Source of the DNA: Platerodrilus igneus
Lineage: Eukaryota > Arthropoda > Insecta > Coleoptera > Lycidae
DNA: 64,000 nt
NCBI GenBank assembly: GCA_036346225.1
Contig: JARFIW010000108.1
Location: 1,488,001-1,552,000 of the forward strand
Reading direction: 5' to 3'
Every line of letters begins with the position of its first letter. Within the stretch, counting starts at the first letter, position 1. This document shows, one piece after another, positions 24,194 through 36,149 of this stretch. A program made the position numbers and the translations under genes. The notes beneath the pieces are model-generated. The model saw only the letters and a list, made by a program, of their open reading frames with translations. It made no database searches and was not told where the DNA came from.

Positions 24194-24345
24194 GGTGGGT
24201 GGTGGGATGTGGGGGGATGCTGATGGATGTGAAGGAATGTGTTGGGATGTGGAGGGTTGTGGTGGGATGTGCAGGGGCGTAGAGGGATGTGGAGGAATGT
24301 GGAGGGCGGTGGAGGTGTGCGGAGGGTGGTGGAGGTTGTCAGAAC
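24194..24345 (+). repeat. Minisatellite in the right arm (GGAATGTGGAGGG-type units)
   Basis: About twelve imperfect units of ggatgtggaggg type, the inverted counterpart of 23040-23160. The G-runs on this strand could form quadruplex structures. Confidence 0.8.
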
Positions 24346-25044
24346 CGGTGTTCTCTATCTATTCTAAAAACAGAACATTACTGTTTGAAAATGGTTTTAA
24401 ATATAAACACTTATGACTTATAAAGGGCTCATTTCTAAAATTCCAGCGGTTTTAGATTTACGGGAAATGGTTGGTTAAAGCATATGTCTTGGGTAGCGAA
24501 AAAAGGTGTTAAAAATGGAGTTAAATATAAATGAACAAAAATGTAGAGGTTTGGGGGTCTTTAAAAGTGTAACTTTATAAGGGGTGGTCTTATTTAAAAT
24601 ATATTTACAGATTTTGACTCCTTAGAAAAATTTAATATTAGTTGATACCAAACAAGATATATTTATCTTAAAAGAATTAAAAATAATCTTTATATGTTTT
24701 CTAGAGAGTATGTGTGTAAGACGGCAAGGGGTGGTCGGATTTTAAATCTGTTTGCAGATTCGGATTTCGCGTAAAATTCTAGATTTGTTTCATGTGTCGC
24801 ATCGTTAAAAAAATTTATAAAGATGGTCGGAAATCGCTACCGGTAAAAGTTCTTAAAATTGGGGAACCGCCTTAGGGGGTGATGCTAACTAAAAAATTCC
24901 TGGAAATTCAGGTAGCTGAGAAAAATATAATATTAAGTGATACCAAACAAGATAATTTTATCTTAAAAGAAACCAAAATAAACTTTTATATGTTTGCTAG
25001 GGGGTATGTGTGTAAAACGGTAAGGGGTGGTCGGATTTTAAACA

Positions 25045-25195
25045 TTAAAAGCGATTAGTGCCAATGGGTTTTTAATGAGAAAACTCATCAAAAAAGCGAT
25101 TAGTGCTAATGAGTTTTTAATGAGAAAACCAATTAAAAAGCGATTAGTGTTAATGGGTTTTTAATGAGAAAACTCATTAAAAAGCGATTAGTAGC
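25045..25195 (+). repeat. Three subterminal ~44-bp repeats
   Basis: Units of AAAAAGCGATTAGTGCTAAT then GGGTTTTTAATGAGAAAA start near 25047, 25093 and 25135, with a fourth partial unit at about 25180. The left arm has one and a part. Subterminal repeats of this kind often serve as transposase-binding sites; that is inference here. Confidence 0.8.
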
Positions 25196-25455
25196 GCTAC
25201 GAGAATCCTGGTAAGGAGGATCTGGCCTAGACGCCTTGCCATCAAAATCTGAGAAAGAGAATTAACTTCTAAATTGCAAAATACGTCGCCATAAAATGCC
25301 TAATATATATTAGAAGGCTTAAAAATTGATTAAGAATCTAGATACGTACCAATTTTTATATAAGAGATTTATTTTTAAAGACAAATTAAATTTCGTTGAC
25401 GGACGCGAGCGTACGCGACCGAATAGTTACAATCCGTTGTGAATTTTTCAGACAT

Positions 25456-25656
25456 TCATTGCATTTCTACGTGGCGTTCCAAAATACAAGCATTCGACAT
25501 TTTGTAAAACGTTCTGCACGACAGTCCAATGTTAATGCATTCCGATAGCATACACTCATCCTCCAAGAAATCCAAAATCGCATTGAAATTAACACCTTCA
25601 TATCCAGAAACCAATATGGATTTCGCCAGTGTCACAGCGTAGAGCAACCAATCCAT
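25456..25656 (-). CDS. Hypothetical short ORF
   Basis: A 66-codon minus-strand frame starting at a true ATG (25654-25656), with a protein-like composition: a hydrophobic N-terminus (WLLYAVTLAKSILVSGYEG) and a Cys-containing second half (DECMLSECINIGLSC). It lies in the gap between the long-TIR element and a LINE. It could be an exon of a larger gene or chance. No family was recognised. Confidence 0.2.
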   Translation of the reverse strand: MDWLLYAVTLAKSILVSGYEGVNFNAILDFLEDECMLSECINIGLSCRTFYKMSNACILERHVEMQ

Positions 25657-25699
25657 ACCTTAATTACGAAAGTTTAATCTTCCAATCATAAATATACCG

Positions 25700-27200
25700 T
25701 AGCTATTTTCGTTGACGTTTGATCTTCTTTGGTGGTTAAACAACTTAATCCAACTTAGGTTACTACAATTCCAACCCAACATTTTCAACATAAAGTCGTA
25801 CTTATTATCTCGCACAGCAACTCCCAGCACCAGTTACTTTTCAGTTATCAAATCCGTTCTCCAAGGCTGTCCAGAAGGCTCCAACCTATCACCAACTTTG
25901 TAAAACCTATCCATCAAGCCACTCCTAGATCTTAACATATCAAATGCAGACACCCTTGCTTACACTAATGACCTAATCCTAGTCCATGGCAACTCCAGAC
26001 ATGAATTAAAAAAGTCGGCCAAAATATTAGTACAGAATATTACATCCTGGTCTCTCCATAACAAACAACGCAATTTTCCCAAACAAAATCTGAATTGTTA
26101 CTCCTTAAAGGTTTCCTTCACCCCTGCCACAGTCAAAGATCTATATCCTAGGAACGTTCCTTCTCTTTAAAACTCACTAGGAATCTAAATTGAAACCCGA
26201 CTAAAAGTGATGTCCACCTACAAGAAACCCAATCCAAAACAATGCAGATCCTACGTAACATCAATCACTTCCTTCAAAATCCATTTACTTATCTCAAACT
26301 ACAAAGCTAATGCTTATAACAGAATTATCCACATTGTCCGCTATGGTATAGAATCTTGGCTCCCGCTTACAACACTCCACTCGTGCAAAATCCTTGATCC
26401 AATAGTTTGTCAGTACCTTCTTTGCATATCGCGAACTCTCTGAACCACCTCCACGGCACTCCTGTACACACTCCTAAATATCCCACCACTCGAAATCTAA
26501 CTACAACCAACCCTACAAATCCGTAAGTTAAAACTCCAGCATCAAATCCAATTACATAATGAACTTAACCTCTCCTGCTACATCCCAGATCATTCCGACT
26601 ACAGAATTCAAAACCCGAATTTAAAACTCCCTACTCAATACCTGGCAATCGCATTGGTCCCACTTCAACACATGAAGATATACTTTTCAACTTTTCCTTA
26701 CATTCACAAATATCCCCACCCATATCCACCACCCCACTTCTCGCAGGCCATCGCAAATTCCGTCAAAAGCTACACTCTTTCCATTTTATTCCGTCTACAC
26801 TTTCTTCTTGCAAACCGAACGTTCCTGAAACACCTGACTACTTGATCCACAACTACCCTTCGAAATAACTTTAAGAATAGTATACACCTAGATTCTTTCT
26901 CTCCTCTTACTGACCTAAGCCTTCTTGTAACACATTATTTCCTATCTCTAAACCATTTCCTTCAAGATATCCTCGACAATAAACTTTCCATCTCCAGTTC
27001 GTACCCTCTAATCTGCGATAATCAAGAATCAAGAACAAGTAAAAGAACCACGAAAATCAAGAAACTAACGCCGAGTAAGTGTCACCTCCTCAGAGCCCAA
27101 CAAACAGACTGAAATGTTACCAGGTCAAACAAGTCTTCAAATTATCACTTATTTTCATTTAATTCAAATTCTATTTCATTTATGAATTGTTTTTTATATT
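25700..27200 (+). pseudogene. Decayed LINE, copy 1: RT to 3' end
   Basis: The plus strand begins inside the RT palm (FD.LWW). Then come LQGCPEGSNLSPTLWNL (25868-25910 region), LAYTNDLILV, where the catalytic YADD has become YTND (about 25961-25972), and the thumb and C-terminal region with YGIESWLPL. Three or more stops interrupt the frame between 26170 and 26880. The 3' untranslated part ends near 27235 with a small hairpin (acggctagtaagagccgg). Sense-strand composition is A/C-rich like the LINE at 4.8-7.4 kb, and both probably belong to one R1/Jockey-group family. It is followed by (CA)n and then another copy. Confidence 0.8.
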
Positions 27201-27236
27201 ACGGCTAGTAAGAGCCGGTGATCCTGACATAGTCCG

Positions 27237-27262
27237 AACACACACACAACACACACACACAC
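27237..27262 (+). repeat. (CA)n microsatellite at a LINE 3' end
   Basis: Short CA run with one interruption, between the hairpin end of LINE copy 1 and the start of copy 2. Confidence 0.8.
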
Positions 27263-27289
27263 GTATCCCTAAACATCCTATCCACTGCC

Positions 27290-29685
27290 CTATCAATAAA
27301 ATCTTCCCAACACACATCCAACATTGATGTAACCTTGACCACTCCAAACGCTAAACACCTAGTAGACTCCTGCACTATTACGCACCTTCTTCAATCCAGC
27401 GATTATAATCCCATAGTATTTATTACCCTGTCACATTTCCAAAAAGAAAACTTTCTTCAACACAAACAATGCAAACTGACCACTATTCCTAAAATCTTTG
27501 AACAAACTTATGACCAAAATCCCATGATTCCTCTGTTCTCAATCATAACTCAAACACCTCTACACACACCATTATCCAACGTACGGCAACTAGTACAACC
27601 TCTAAAAAATAACACGTGACACGAACTTTGCCTTGGTAAAAACTTCGTTACATGATGCTAGAACCTGCAACGACTAAGCAGAAAAAAGCGTGGATGAGCA
27701 GACTATAAGTTTTACAACAAAGAAATACAAAATTTAAAAAGAACTCTTGCTGGCCAAAGGAAAACCATCTTTAACAAAGCATTGGTGATCCGTACGCTGA
27801 TCCATAGAAAATATATCACAGGTTAGTTGATTCCCTCCAGCAAACATCTAAGTAGCATCCACTTTTCACAAACCCCACCATTTAAAACGCTTTATTCCTA
27901 CTTCTAAATATAGCGATCTCTTCGATCCCATTAGACGTCCCAACCTACCAACAGCATCAAATAAGTAACAATTGCATAACTCCTCCATGTGCCCCAGCCG
28001 ATGATTTACTTGATATTAAATTTTTTATTACCATAATGTTCAAGTTAAGTCCTCGAAAAGCACCAGGTCTGGGCAAATTTTTAACATCATTATTAAAAAA
28101 TTATGGCTTGTTATCCGACCTACAATTTACACACTGTTCTGTGAACGTCTAACAACTGGATCCCGTAATCCTAAAACCTACCAAACCCCCCGAACATCCA
28201 TCTTTTTACAGATCGGCTGCCGTTTTGCCAACCATTGGAAAACACTTTATACTCCAAAAAATGCACACGTATAATGAGACCCACTCTATTATATCCAAAA
28301 CCCTACATCGATTTCGTCAAAATCACAGTGCACAGTAAACCATTTGCTCTTTGATCACCAAAGTCTAACTCTCAAACGTCTTAGCTATTTTTCTAGATGT
28401 CCACCACGCGTTTGACCTTATTTTATTGCACAGCATCTTGAATCAACCCAAATACCTACAATTCCCTTCTAATATTTTTATTATCACCAAATCTTACCTA
28501 TTATACCCCACGACCACCCTAAGCACCAACTTCTCTACAACATTTATACTCCAGGACTGCTCCAATGGTCCGTTCTCACATCAAACTTGTGGAACCTATT
28601 TATTAACCCGACCCTAAACCTTACCATACCAACGCCGATGACCTCACCACCCTTATTCATGGAAACTCCCGAAAAAAATTAAAACTACAACCAGAACCCT
28701 AAAAGAATACGTTGAATCTTGGTCCATCGTTAATACACAACCTACATCTCCCATTAAATCCAAAAACGCTGTTCTTTAAAAGCTTTCGCTACTTCCGCCG
28801 TAGGCCAAAAATTCATATCCTAGGTAAACCTTTCACCTCTTCAGACTGTCTCCTATCTTCGAATTAATCTTCAAGTCCTTAAAAAATCCATTAAAAGACT
28901 AAGTTAAACCTGTACAACATACAACACTCCCTTCCTAAATCTGTCCAGCACACTCAGTCCACAAAAAAATCCTAAATAACATCATTTCTATTGTCTGCTA
29001 TGGCATAGACTCCTGGTTCCCACTTACTACTAACCCTTCGATTCTGTAATGCCTCCGTACCTCCTATACGTGTCCCGAGCTTTCCCCACCACCTCTACTA
29101 TAGAGTTGTATAGCAATCTTTTGAAATCCAGCTACAGCCCTCTTTACAAATCCGTAATCTATAATTCTAAAGACCAATTCAACCTCATAACGAAACACTT
29201 TTCCCTGACAAAATGTACTATTCCCTCCACAGAAACTAAATCCGGCATTTAAAACTCCCTGCTCTATTCCTGTAAATCATCTTGGACCCAATCCAACACC
29301 GGCAAATATACCTTCCAGATATTAGCTACAATCACAGAAGCTATACTCATATACAATACTCCAACAAAACAACTTTACAATTTTCTATAGGTTATAGAAA
29401 ATTTCGCCAAAAATTACACTCCATCCACTTAATTCTCTTTCCAAGCTGTCTCTGCCACTAAAGTGTCCCAGAATGATTCGACTACCTAATCTACCACTAT
29501 CCACATGATTCCCACATACGAAACAACTTTAAATCCTACATAAATTTAGACTCTCTTCTCTCCACTACCAAGCCTAAACTTCCTCTTTACTCACTATCCT
29601 CTTCCTCCAAAAACCACTGTCCACTACAATTCTTAGAAAATAGACCGCTTAGTTCCCCCTTTTAACCACAAACCTGCGGTATTCA
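27290..29685 (+). pseudogene. Decayed LINE, copy 2: endonuclease C-terminus through RT
   Basis: The first recognisable block is DVTLTTPN...LLQSSDYNPIVF, the end of the APE endonuclease with the SDH box changed to SDY (27320-27440). Then follow an EN-RT linker, LSPRKAPGLG (about 28050, the R.KAPG motif), a damaged FLDVHHAFD block near 28390-28415 (LDISGAFD equivalent), LQDCSNGP (QGCPQGS equivalent) near 28550, and YGIDSWFPLTT near 29000. The YADD box is lost. The order and phrases match copy 1 and the 4.8-7.4-kb LINE. It ends where the SINE dimer begins at 29694. Confidence 0.75.
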
Positions 29686-29693
29686 AGAAGTAG

Positions 29694-29836
29694 AGGCTCC
29701 GTGGTGTAGTTGGTATGCGTGTGACTACTATGCCCAAGATCCCGGGTTCAAATCCCGACACCAGCCACTTGAAAAATGTTAGGCGAGCATTTTTCACAAA
29801 AATACCTCTTCGTTCGGATGAGAGGTAAAATGGAGG

Positions 29837-29871
<35 letters not shown>

Positions 29872-30018
29872 GTTATGCACGTTGTAGATCCCTACTTTGC
29901 TTGGAACAGCAAGGGTTCGGCAAAATTCAAAATTTTCAGGTAAAAAAGAAACTCGCTTCCTGGCCAATGTAGTACCTCTTGGTGGAGCACTGGAAAATCA
30001 CATGTCAGGTGAAAGACC
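29694..30018 (+). mobile_element. tRNA-derived SINE, first unit of a dimer, with (TG)n expansion
   Basis: The A box TGGTGTAGTTGG, the B box GGGTTCAAATCCC and the tail with TGGTGGAGCACTGG are present. At 29840-29870 the usual gtgtgtgagtg of the body has expanded to a perfect (TG)n run. It is joined to the next unit by gtgaaagacctaga, the same joint as in the octamer at 13.7-16.1 kb. Confidence 0.9.
29840..29870 (+). repeat. (TG)n microsatellite inside the SINE
   Basis: About 15 perfect TG repeats at the position where other SINE copies have TGTGTGAGTG. Confidence 0.95.
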
Positions 30019-30314
30019 TAGAGAGCGGCTCAGTGGTGTAGTTGGTATGCGTGTGACTACTATGCCCAAGGTCCCGGGTTCGAATCCCACCACGGTCTGC
30101 TTGAAAATTTAGGCGAGCATTTTTCAAAAAATACGCTCTCGTTCGGATGAGAGATAAAAAGGAGATCCCATGTGTGGGTGCTGTCACGCATGTTAAAGAT
30201 CCCTACCTTGCTTGGAACAGCAACAGTTCGGCAAAATTTTCAGGTAAATCAAAACTCGCTTCCTGGCCAATGCGGTACCTTCGGGTGGAGCATTGGAAAA
30301 TCACATGTGAGGTA
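30019..30314 (+). mobile_element. tRNA-derived SINE, second unit of a dimer
   Basis: Starts gagcggctcagtggtgtagttgg and keeps the A and B boxes, the conserved body and the tail with CAATGCGGTACC and GTGGAGCATTGG. A short deletion removes part of the tract between TTCGGC and CAGGTAAA. Confidence 0.9.
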
Positions 30315-30339
30315 TTCAAGTACTCATAATCGTGTAAAA

Positions 30340-30496
30340 ACATCACTGCACTCCGGTATTGATTAAGTGAAGATATTATCGCAGACCAATCAACGGTTTT
30401 AGCGTTAAACTTAGCGGAAGACAGCGGCGATACAAAACCAGACGGAGGTATCCATACCCATGGGCCTATGTCGTGAAATAACAACCCTCTAAACAA
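30340..30496 (-). other. Possible exon-like ORF fragment, unrecognised
   Basis: The N-terminal ~50 codons of the minus-strand frame 30203-30496 (RGLLFHDIGPWVWIPPSGFV onward) read like ordinary protein, whereas the rest runs into the SINE. It could be a gene fragment interrupted by the SINE dimer, or chance. No homolog was recognised. Confidence 0.2.
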
Positions 30497-30499
30497 TGT

Positions 30500-33400
30500 A
30501 GCGTCTTAGAAAGGAAAAAGAGAAAAAAATTGAGAAGATAAGAGAGAAATCTACGATGTTTCAACTTTCTAGCAACCAGATACAAGCGATAGCAAAACCT
30601 GTAGATAGCAAGACACTGCTCAACCAGACAAAATATAGTCAGCAGCCACTCTTATGTGATAGACGGTTGTCTCAGGACAAAAGTAGGTCCACCGGAGGAA
30701 AAATTTGCTTGAAACAGAAATAAAGTGATACGAAAAAGGTAATAGTATTAGGATAGGCATCTTAGAAGAGAATGCTACACAGCAACAAAATAAAGCGCCC
30801 TGTAGCAACACGTCGATGATTAAAAGTAGTTAGACTTCACACGAAACTTACATAGATTATCTTTCTACCGAGCGCACTCGCTTCAATAAGAAAATAAGAC
30901 AAAAGCCAAAATCCCCAACTTAAATATACCCTCACGGTAATTTCTAAAACTGTGACTACCTCAAACATACAGAAATAATTCAGTGATAAGCAGTTATTGA
31001 AAGACAGAAGTAAAAAATTCTTAATATATACCGAAAAGCAAACAGGGATTAACTATGAGTAACAACACAAGCGACAGCCTCTTACCAACACGTTCAGGAA
31101 AAAACAAAAAAATGTACAAATGTCCTTATGACACAGAAATCTAGTTAATAAAAAAAATGTAAAAAATGGTTGGATATTTCGGAAACAAAACCGCGAATAA
31201 AAACATCTCGTTGTCACAACTGTGGAAATCGATTTTCAACTACAAAGGCATAGTTGGGAAAATTATGTGGGTTCAAAAAGTAAAGCGACAACCCTACATC
31301 AGCTTGCACAAGTTTTCGTTAAACTGTTCACACAAAAGATATGTCAACCACAATAAAATAAAGCAGTGAGTCGTATGATAATAAGAATAATAGGGAAGTA
31401 AAGGATGAGAATTTAAGAAAAATGAAAATTACTTAAGTGTAGTGACAATAAATTTAAAAAAAAGCAAAGACGAGATAACTATTAAATTTGGAGTCAAATA
31501 AAGTATCTACGAAATGGGAATATATAAAATAGTTTAGAGCGTAAGGGTGAGGTATATATGCACACGACCAGATAAAATCAAAAAAATAAAATTTAATTTA
31601 GATTAGTATAGAGAAGACAAACTATATTTATATAAAGGGAGAAATAAAGATACTACGAAATATTATTCGTTAAGAATAAAAGCAGAATGTTTAAAACCCT
31701 TTATATGACATCGTGCTAGATGTTGCCGTCAGCACCATGTAATTCATAAATTAAAGGTAAAACTACAGGAGATAGTTGACTTAAGATAAGTTTGGCAGGT
31801 AATTTTGCAGAAAACTTTTTAGTTGCATTGAATAAGGAGTGGTTTCATTTTTAATTTCAAATGTCCAAAGGTGTTTTCATCTGCCTTTACGTGTAGGTAA
31901 TTTCATGATAATTAATATAATATGCAAGATAAGATCAAGCACAGAAGGGTTCAAGTACTAGTTAGCATAGATATTATATATTTAGAAGTTAGGTTATGCT
32001 ATAAATCATGACAATTTTTATTTTTTAAAGATTGAAGTATTATTTGACGTTATTGGTAGATATAAAGAAGTAACAGAAAATTCTTACTCATTACCGAAAT
32101 GTGGATAATCCAATAACTTTGGTTCCAAATAAACACATTTATAAAGCAGGTTTTTATAGGCAAGGGAAGACGCCAGTAATTAAATACAGTGGACTTTTCA
32201 AAAATAAGGTAAGTGAATTAATAACCCATTAACTGAGGTAAATATTTATTAATCATGAAAACATACGTGTTCAATCTAAAATAAGCTCTAAATTACAAGT
32301 CATGTGGGGTGTAATGTTAAAAAATAACTTTCAAACCAATTTATTTAAAAAATTTTTCTTTTAAATTTGAAGAAAGCTCACCCTTAAACAATAAACGTTT
32401 TAATTAGATAAATAATTAGTGCACTATAAATGCTAAAACCACGGATTGGCGCCAATTTTTTATACACAGTAATGGTAAGTTAAAGGTTTAAGCTACTCGC
32501 GTGCTTGCACAGAGGAGTACTAGGTTACATAGAATTTACAAATAAAATAGGATAATTTACGTTTCAAATTAATAGTGCAAGTTAAATAATAATTCAGCCT
32601 GCTTAAATTAATACATATTAACAAGCTGAGTAGCAAATAATTGTTTCTATAGCTCAGGGTTGAACGTCGTAAAAGCGGTTGCCGATTTAGTCCATATTCT
32701 TGTAGCGCAACTTGCTGGATATTTACCACGAAAACAGGAATACAAAAGAAAGGAACGATACGCATCACTCCACTACATTCTATAACGCATTAATCGCTCA
32801 CAAGCACTTAAAGATACATCACGACAGAAATGAATGATGGCGGCTGATTTTCAACTAGTGAGACCACCTCTCCTCTTCGTCGCCGTCCTGATTGGTTGTG
32901 AAAACGATATATATGGATTACGAGTTGTGGGAAATTATATTTTGCTTCTTTTCTCAGGGTATAATAACTGTTTCTGCAAAAACATGAGAAGTAATTCACA
33001 GAAACCTAATTTCTAAAACTGAATCACACAAATATAAGTGATACACCAAAATTAATTATACAAAAACTACAATTAATTATTCACTAAAGTATTTTTTAGC
33101 GCGTAACAAGTATTAGCCCGAAAATAATAATTTCACATTTATTTGTTATGGCATTTTGTTCGAGGTTCTTTTGTCTATTGCGTAAAATAAAAAGAAACGT
33201 TCATCTTTGACAATCAATAATTTCCTTTCTGTTCACAGAACTGAACTCTTGCTGTCCATTGGCTTTATTTGTAAAAAATATACTGCTAAATTGCGAAATT
33301 GACTCGAATTTCCAGTGTACAAATTTACCTCAATTTAATTCACGTCTGCAAAGTTGAAACATTGATTTAACTGTCACATTTGTATTCATGTTTGAAGTCA

Positions 33401-36100
33401 CTTACCAATGACATTCCATGCTTGAGCGGACTTTCTTCTACCATCTCTTGTCTATGTACTTAACTTTACATATTCTAAAATCAATCAAATTATACAAAAT
33501 CAATGAACAAGCACAAAAGCTATTCTTCATTTAAGAAACTTGGCCATTCGTGTGAAAAAGAGGGGCTTCTCATGCGTTAATCTCGCTACATTGAACACAC
33601 TGGACACCAAACATTACACCTTACTGAATCCCATCTGGATGGCAAGGATTTGCGAATAGATTGCTGGATTTTGGGATTTGTATTATTCGCTTGAATAAAT
33701 AAAACTAAATCATATCATTCCGGTATCTTTGTATATTTATCACACGAGTGAAATAAAGATGGTTGGAGTTGAATTTCTTATCTGTTTTATATTCTTTAAC
33801 TTTCTTTGTTTTACCTTTTGTTAGGTTTGCAAAGGTTTATATACAAATTTATTACTGCAGTGATAGTCAAATACTACAAATGATGTTATTCAAATCTTTG
33901 CAAACGATTTCTAATTTACTTTATGTTTGAGGTATTTACGAAACTCAATGTATACTCAAGAATGACCTTGCCTTTGAAATCTGTAATGCACATAAACTAG
34001 ATACAAAGCATTTTAATATCATAATTAATTATTTTCAAATGGTAAATATATACATTCAAATACAAGAAATAATATTTTAAATTACGCTCTAACCGCTTTT
34101 CAAACTGCACATTTTAAGCGCTTGTGTGTACGCGTGTGTCACGCACGCGTGCACGCATGCACGTACGTACGAACGCGTGCACACACGCACGCACGCAGGA
34201 ACGTGTTGCGTTAAATCCCTGCAATCAATCTGTTTCTGCATCCTTCATAGAAAATTTAATTTTCTAACTACTTTGTTTCACTTTGTATTAAGAAGCGACT
34301 TCTAAAAATTATAATCCTTTTATGCGATTTCAAAAAATTCAAACTGTTCTTTTACCATTTCAGTTGAAATAAATACTTATTTAACCGTCGTATAAAAAAT
34401 TTCCTTAAGTGTCTATAACGAGGATTAATACAGGAATCTATTTTATAGTTTGCTTTGTCTTACAAAGAATAAGAAACTTTGCTCTGTTCATCGAAAGAAG
34501 CAAACATTTGCTTATCGCTAAGGTTCTCTAGAAGGCTAGAAGCTCTGCTTTATCAATTCATCGAAATACGTTTTAACACCTGCAGCAAATATTCTATGGT
34601 TTTCTATGAAAGATTAAAACTTTTCGCATTGTTAAAATACTTCTCATGAGTTGGTTATTTACCCTTTTATTAAGAAACAATCAACGCGGTACTTCGTTAT
34701 CTTGCGAGTGTGTGGTTAGCTCAAGTATGATACATTGCTATCGTTGGTATAACAGTTAGGCAACCTCTTATACATTTTACACTATAAGGCTGAAAAGAGG
34801 GTTGCAAACTTACCTGACCATTTAAACATACATCGCTTGCTCATACGAACAACAAAATTCAGTGGAAGCCAATGTATTATATGGAGACGTTTTGCTTGCG
34901 TTAATTGGTTATTGTTCTAGCAATATTTCAAAGCTGTTGTGTACAAAAATATCTAACAGGTAGGGTTTATAAGATATTTTACATATTATTACTGGGAATT
35001 GTTTTTAAAACGAACACGTTCCTTATAAATACAGCCTAAGCCTTTGAAAACGGGATACTCTATACAACGTCCTTTTACCGAAAAGAAACGTTGTAAGTCG
35101 CGATGCTAAAATAATTTGTCGTACATAGTGTTACAATCTAGGTAAATTGTTTTATCCAGTGCCCAGTCCGTCGACAAGTGCAGCACACACTTCTAAATCC
35201 TTTACGATGGTACTAGAGGCAGACAGCTTGCTTTAAGCTACATTTACTATGTTTTTTTTTCTTCATGCTGCTCTGGAACATAGATACGTCTTTGGCTAGT
35301 TGTTGACCACGTAAGCGCATTAGTCTTTTTACTCGTGGTTGCACAATACATTACAGACTGTGCGTTACAAATTTACGTTCCGAATGCACAAATAATTATA
35401 TAATTATTCTACAGGTCGCGATTAGTATAAACTGAAACTCGCGTTGGAGCACTTTTTACTGTTTCTTTTCTTTTAAAATTAATGTTACCGTCAACAACTT
35501 GTTTACTAAATTATAAGCTAGAGTAATTTAATCCTTAGTTTTTTTCAGTTCGAGTTACGTTATTTCATTTACGAAGTGCAGTTCAGAGAGCAGGTAAAAT
35601 TTCTGAATGTACTATGTCTAATTTTCTTCTTGTATATATTTAGGGTTGGAAATATTAAGTAAGTACATATGTATACGTTATTTAAACTTAAGGTTTTTTA
35701 TCTATATTGGATTGAATGTATATCACCATTTGGTGTTATATGCAAAGTGACGCTTTTGTTTTCATCACATTATAACAGGACGATTACGTAAATGTTCGAT
35801 TTGATCTCTGTAAATGTTCCTTTTTATACTATGTCTAACTAACGGCGAAAACCCATCGGTCCTCCGATAACCCGGATTTCCTGAGGCCCCCTTGCGCTCT
35901 CTACCCGCCACCTCTCCGCTCTGTCTGTGACCCAGGCTTCGTTCCCGTCCCTGCCACGTGGAGGCAGCACTTGTTGTGGTTACTGTTATTGTTGTTGTAC
36001 GGGTGTGTGTTTGAGTGTGTGAGTTTGTATTGATGTTTGAGTGTTTGTGTGTGTTTCTGCGTGTGTGTGTAGTGCGTGTTTTGTTTTTGTTGATGGTTGT
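30500..36100. other. Long AT-rich stretch without recognised genes
   Basis: No ORF longer than ~80 codons and no domain or dispersed repeat that I can name. Apart from the alternating purine-pyrimidine tract at 34121-34198 and the GT-rich stretch after 35995, I see nothing in it. It may be intron or intergenic DNA. Confidence 0.5.
34121..34198 (+). repeat. Alternating purine-pyrimidine tract (CA/CG/TG)
   Basis: A near-continuous alternation of cgcgtgtg, acgcacgcgtgcacgcatgc and acgtacgtac. Such sequence can adopt Z-DNA; it is not coding. Confidence 0.8.
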
Positions 36101-36115
36101 GTTGGTGTTCGTGTT
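35995..36115 (+). repeat. GT-rich low-complexity stretch at a LINE 3' end
   Basis: Imperfect gtgtgtgttt repeats lie immediately beyond the 3' end of the minus-strand LINE at 36150-39245, probably its simple-sequence tail or target. Confidence 0.6.
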
Positions 36116-36149
36116 GTTTCTGCGTTGTGCTCTCGCTCTCTGACCAGGT

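Larger units (their letters stand above)
22204..25243. mobile_element. Long-terminal-inverted-repeat (foldback-like) element, ~3.0 kb
   Basis: The arms 22204-23320 and 23989-25243 are inverted copies along their whole length. They begin with GATGGCAnnGCGTCTAGGCCAGA and end inward with GCTATCGGACAAGCTAC. Each arm contains, from the outside in, a ~44-bp subterminal repeat, a unique stretch and a C-rich/G-rich minisatellite. The ~670-bp centre carries the only non-repeated ORFs (23325-23971, minus). Long structured arms around a small centre resemble foldback-type (FB, Galileo-like) DNA transposons, but no transposase motif is visible and no target-site duplication could be found at the ends as drawn. 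The right arm is longer because it has three 44-bp copies against little more than one on the left. Confidence 0.75.
23989..25243 (-). repeat. Right terminal inverted repeat
   Basis: Inverted copy of 22204-23320. Includes the G-rich minisatellite at 24194-24345 and a three-unit ~44-bp array near the outer end. Confidence 0.8.
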
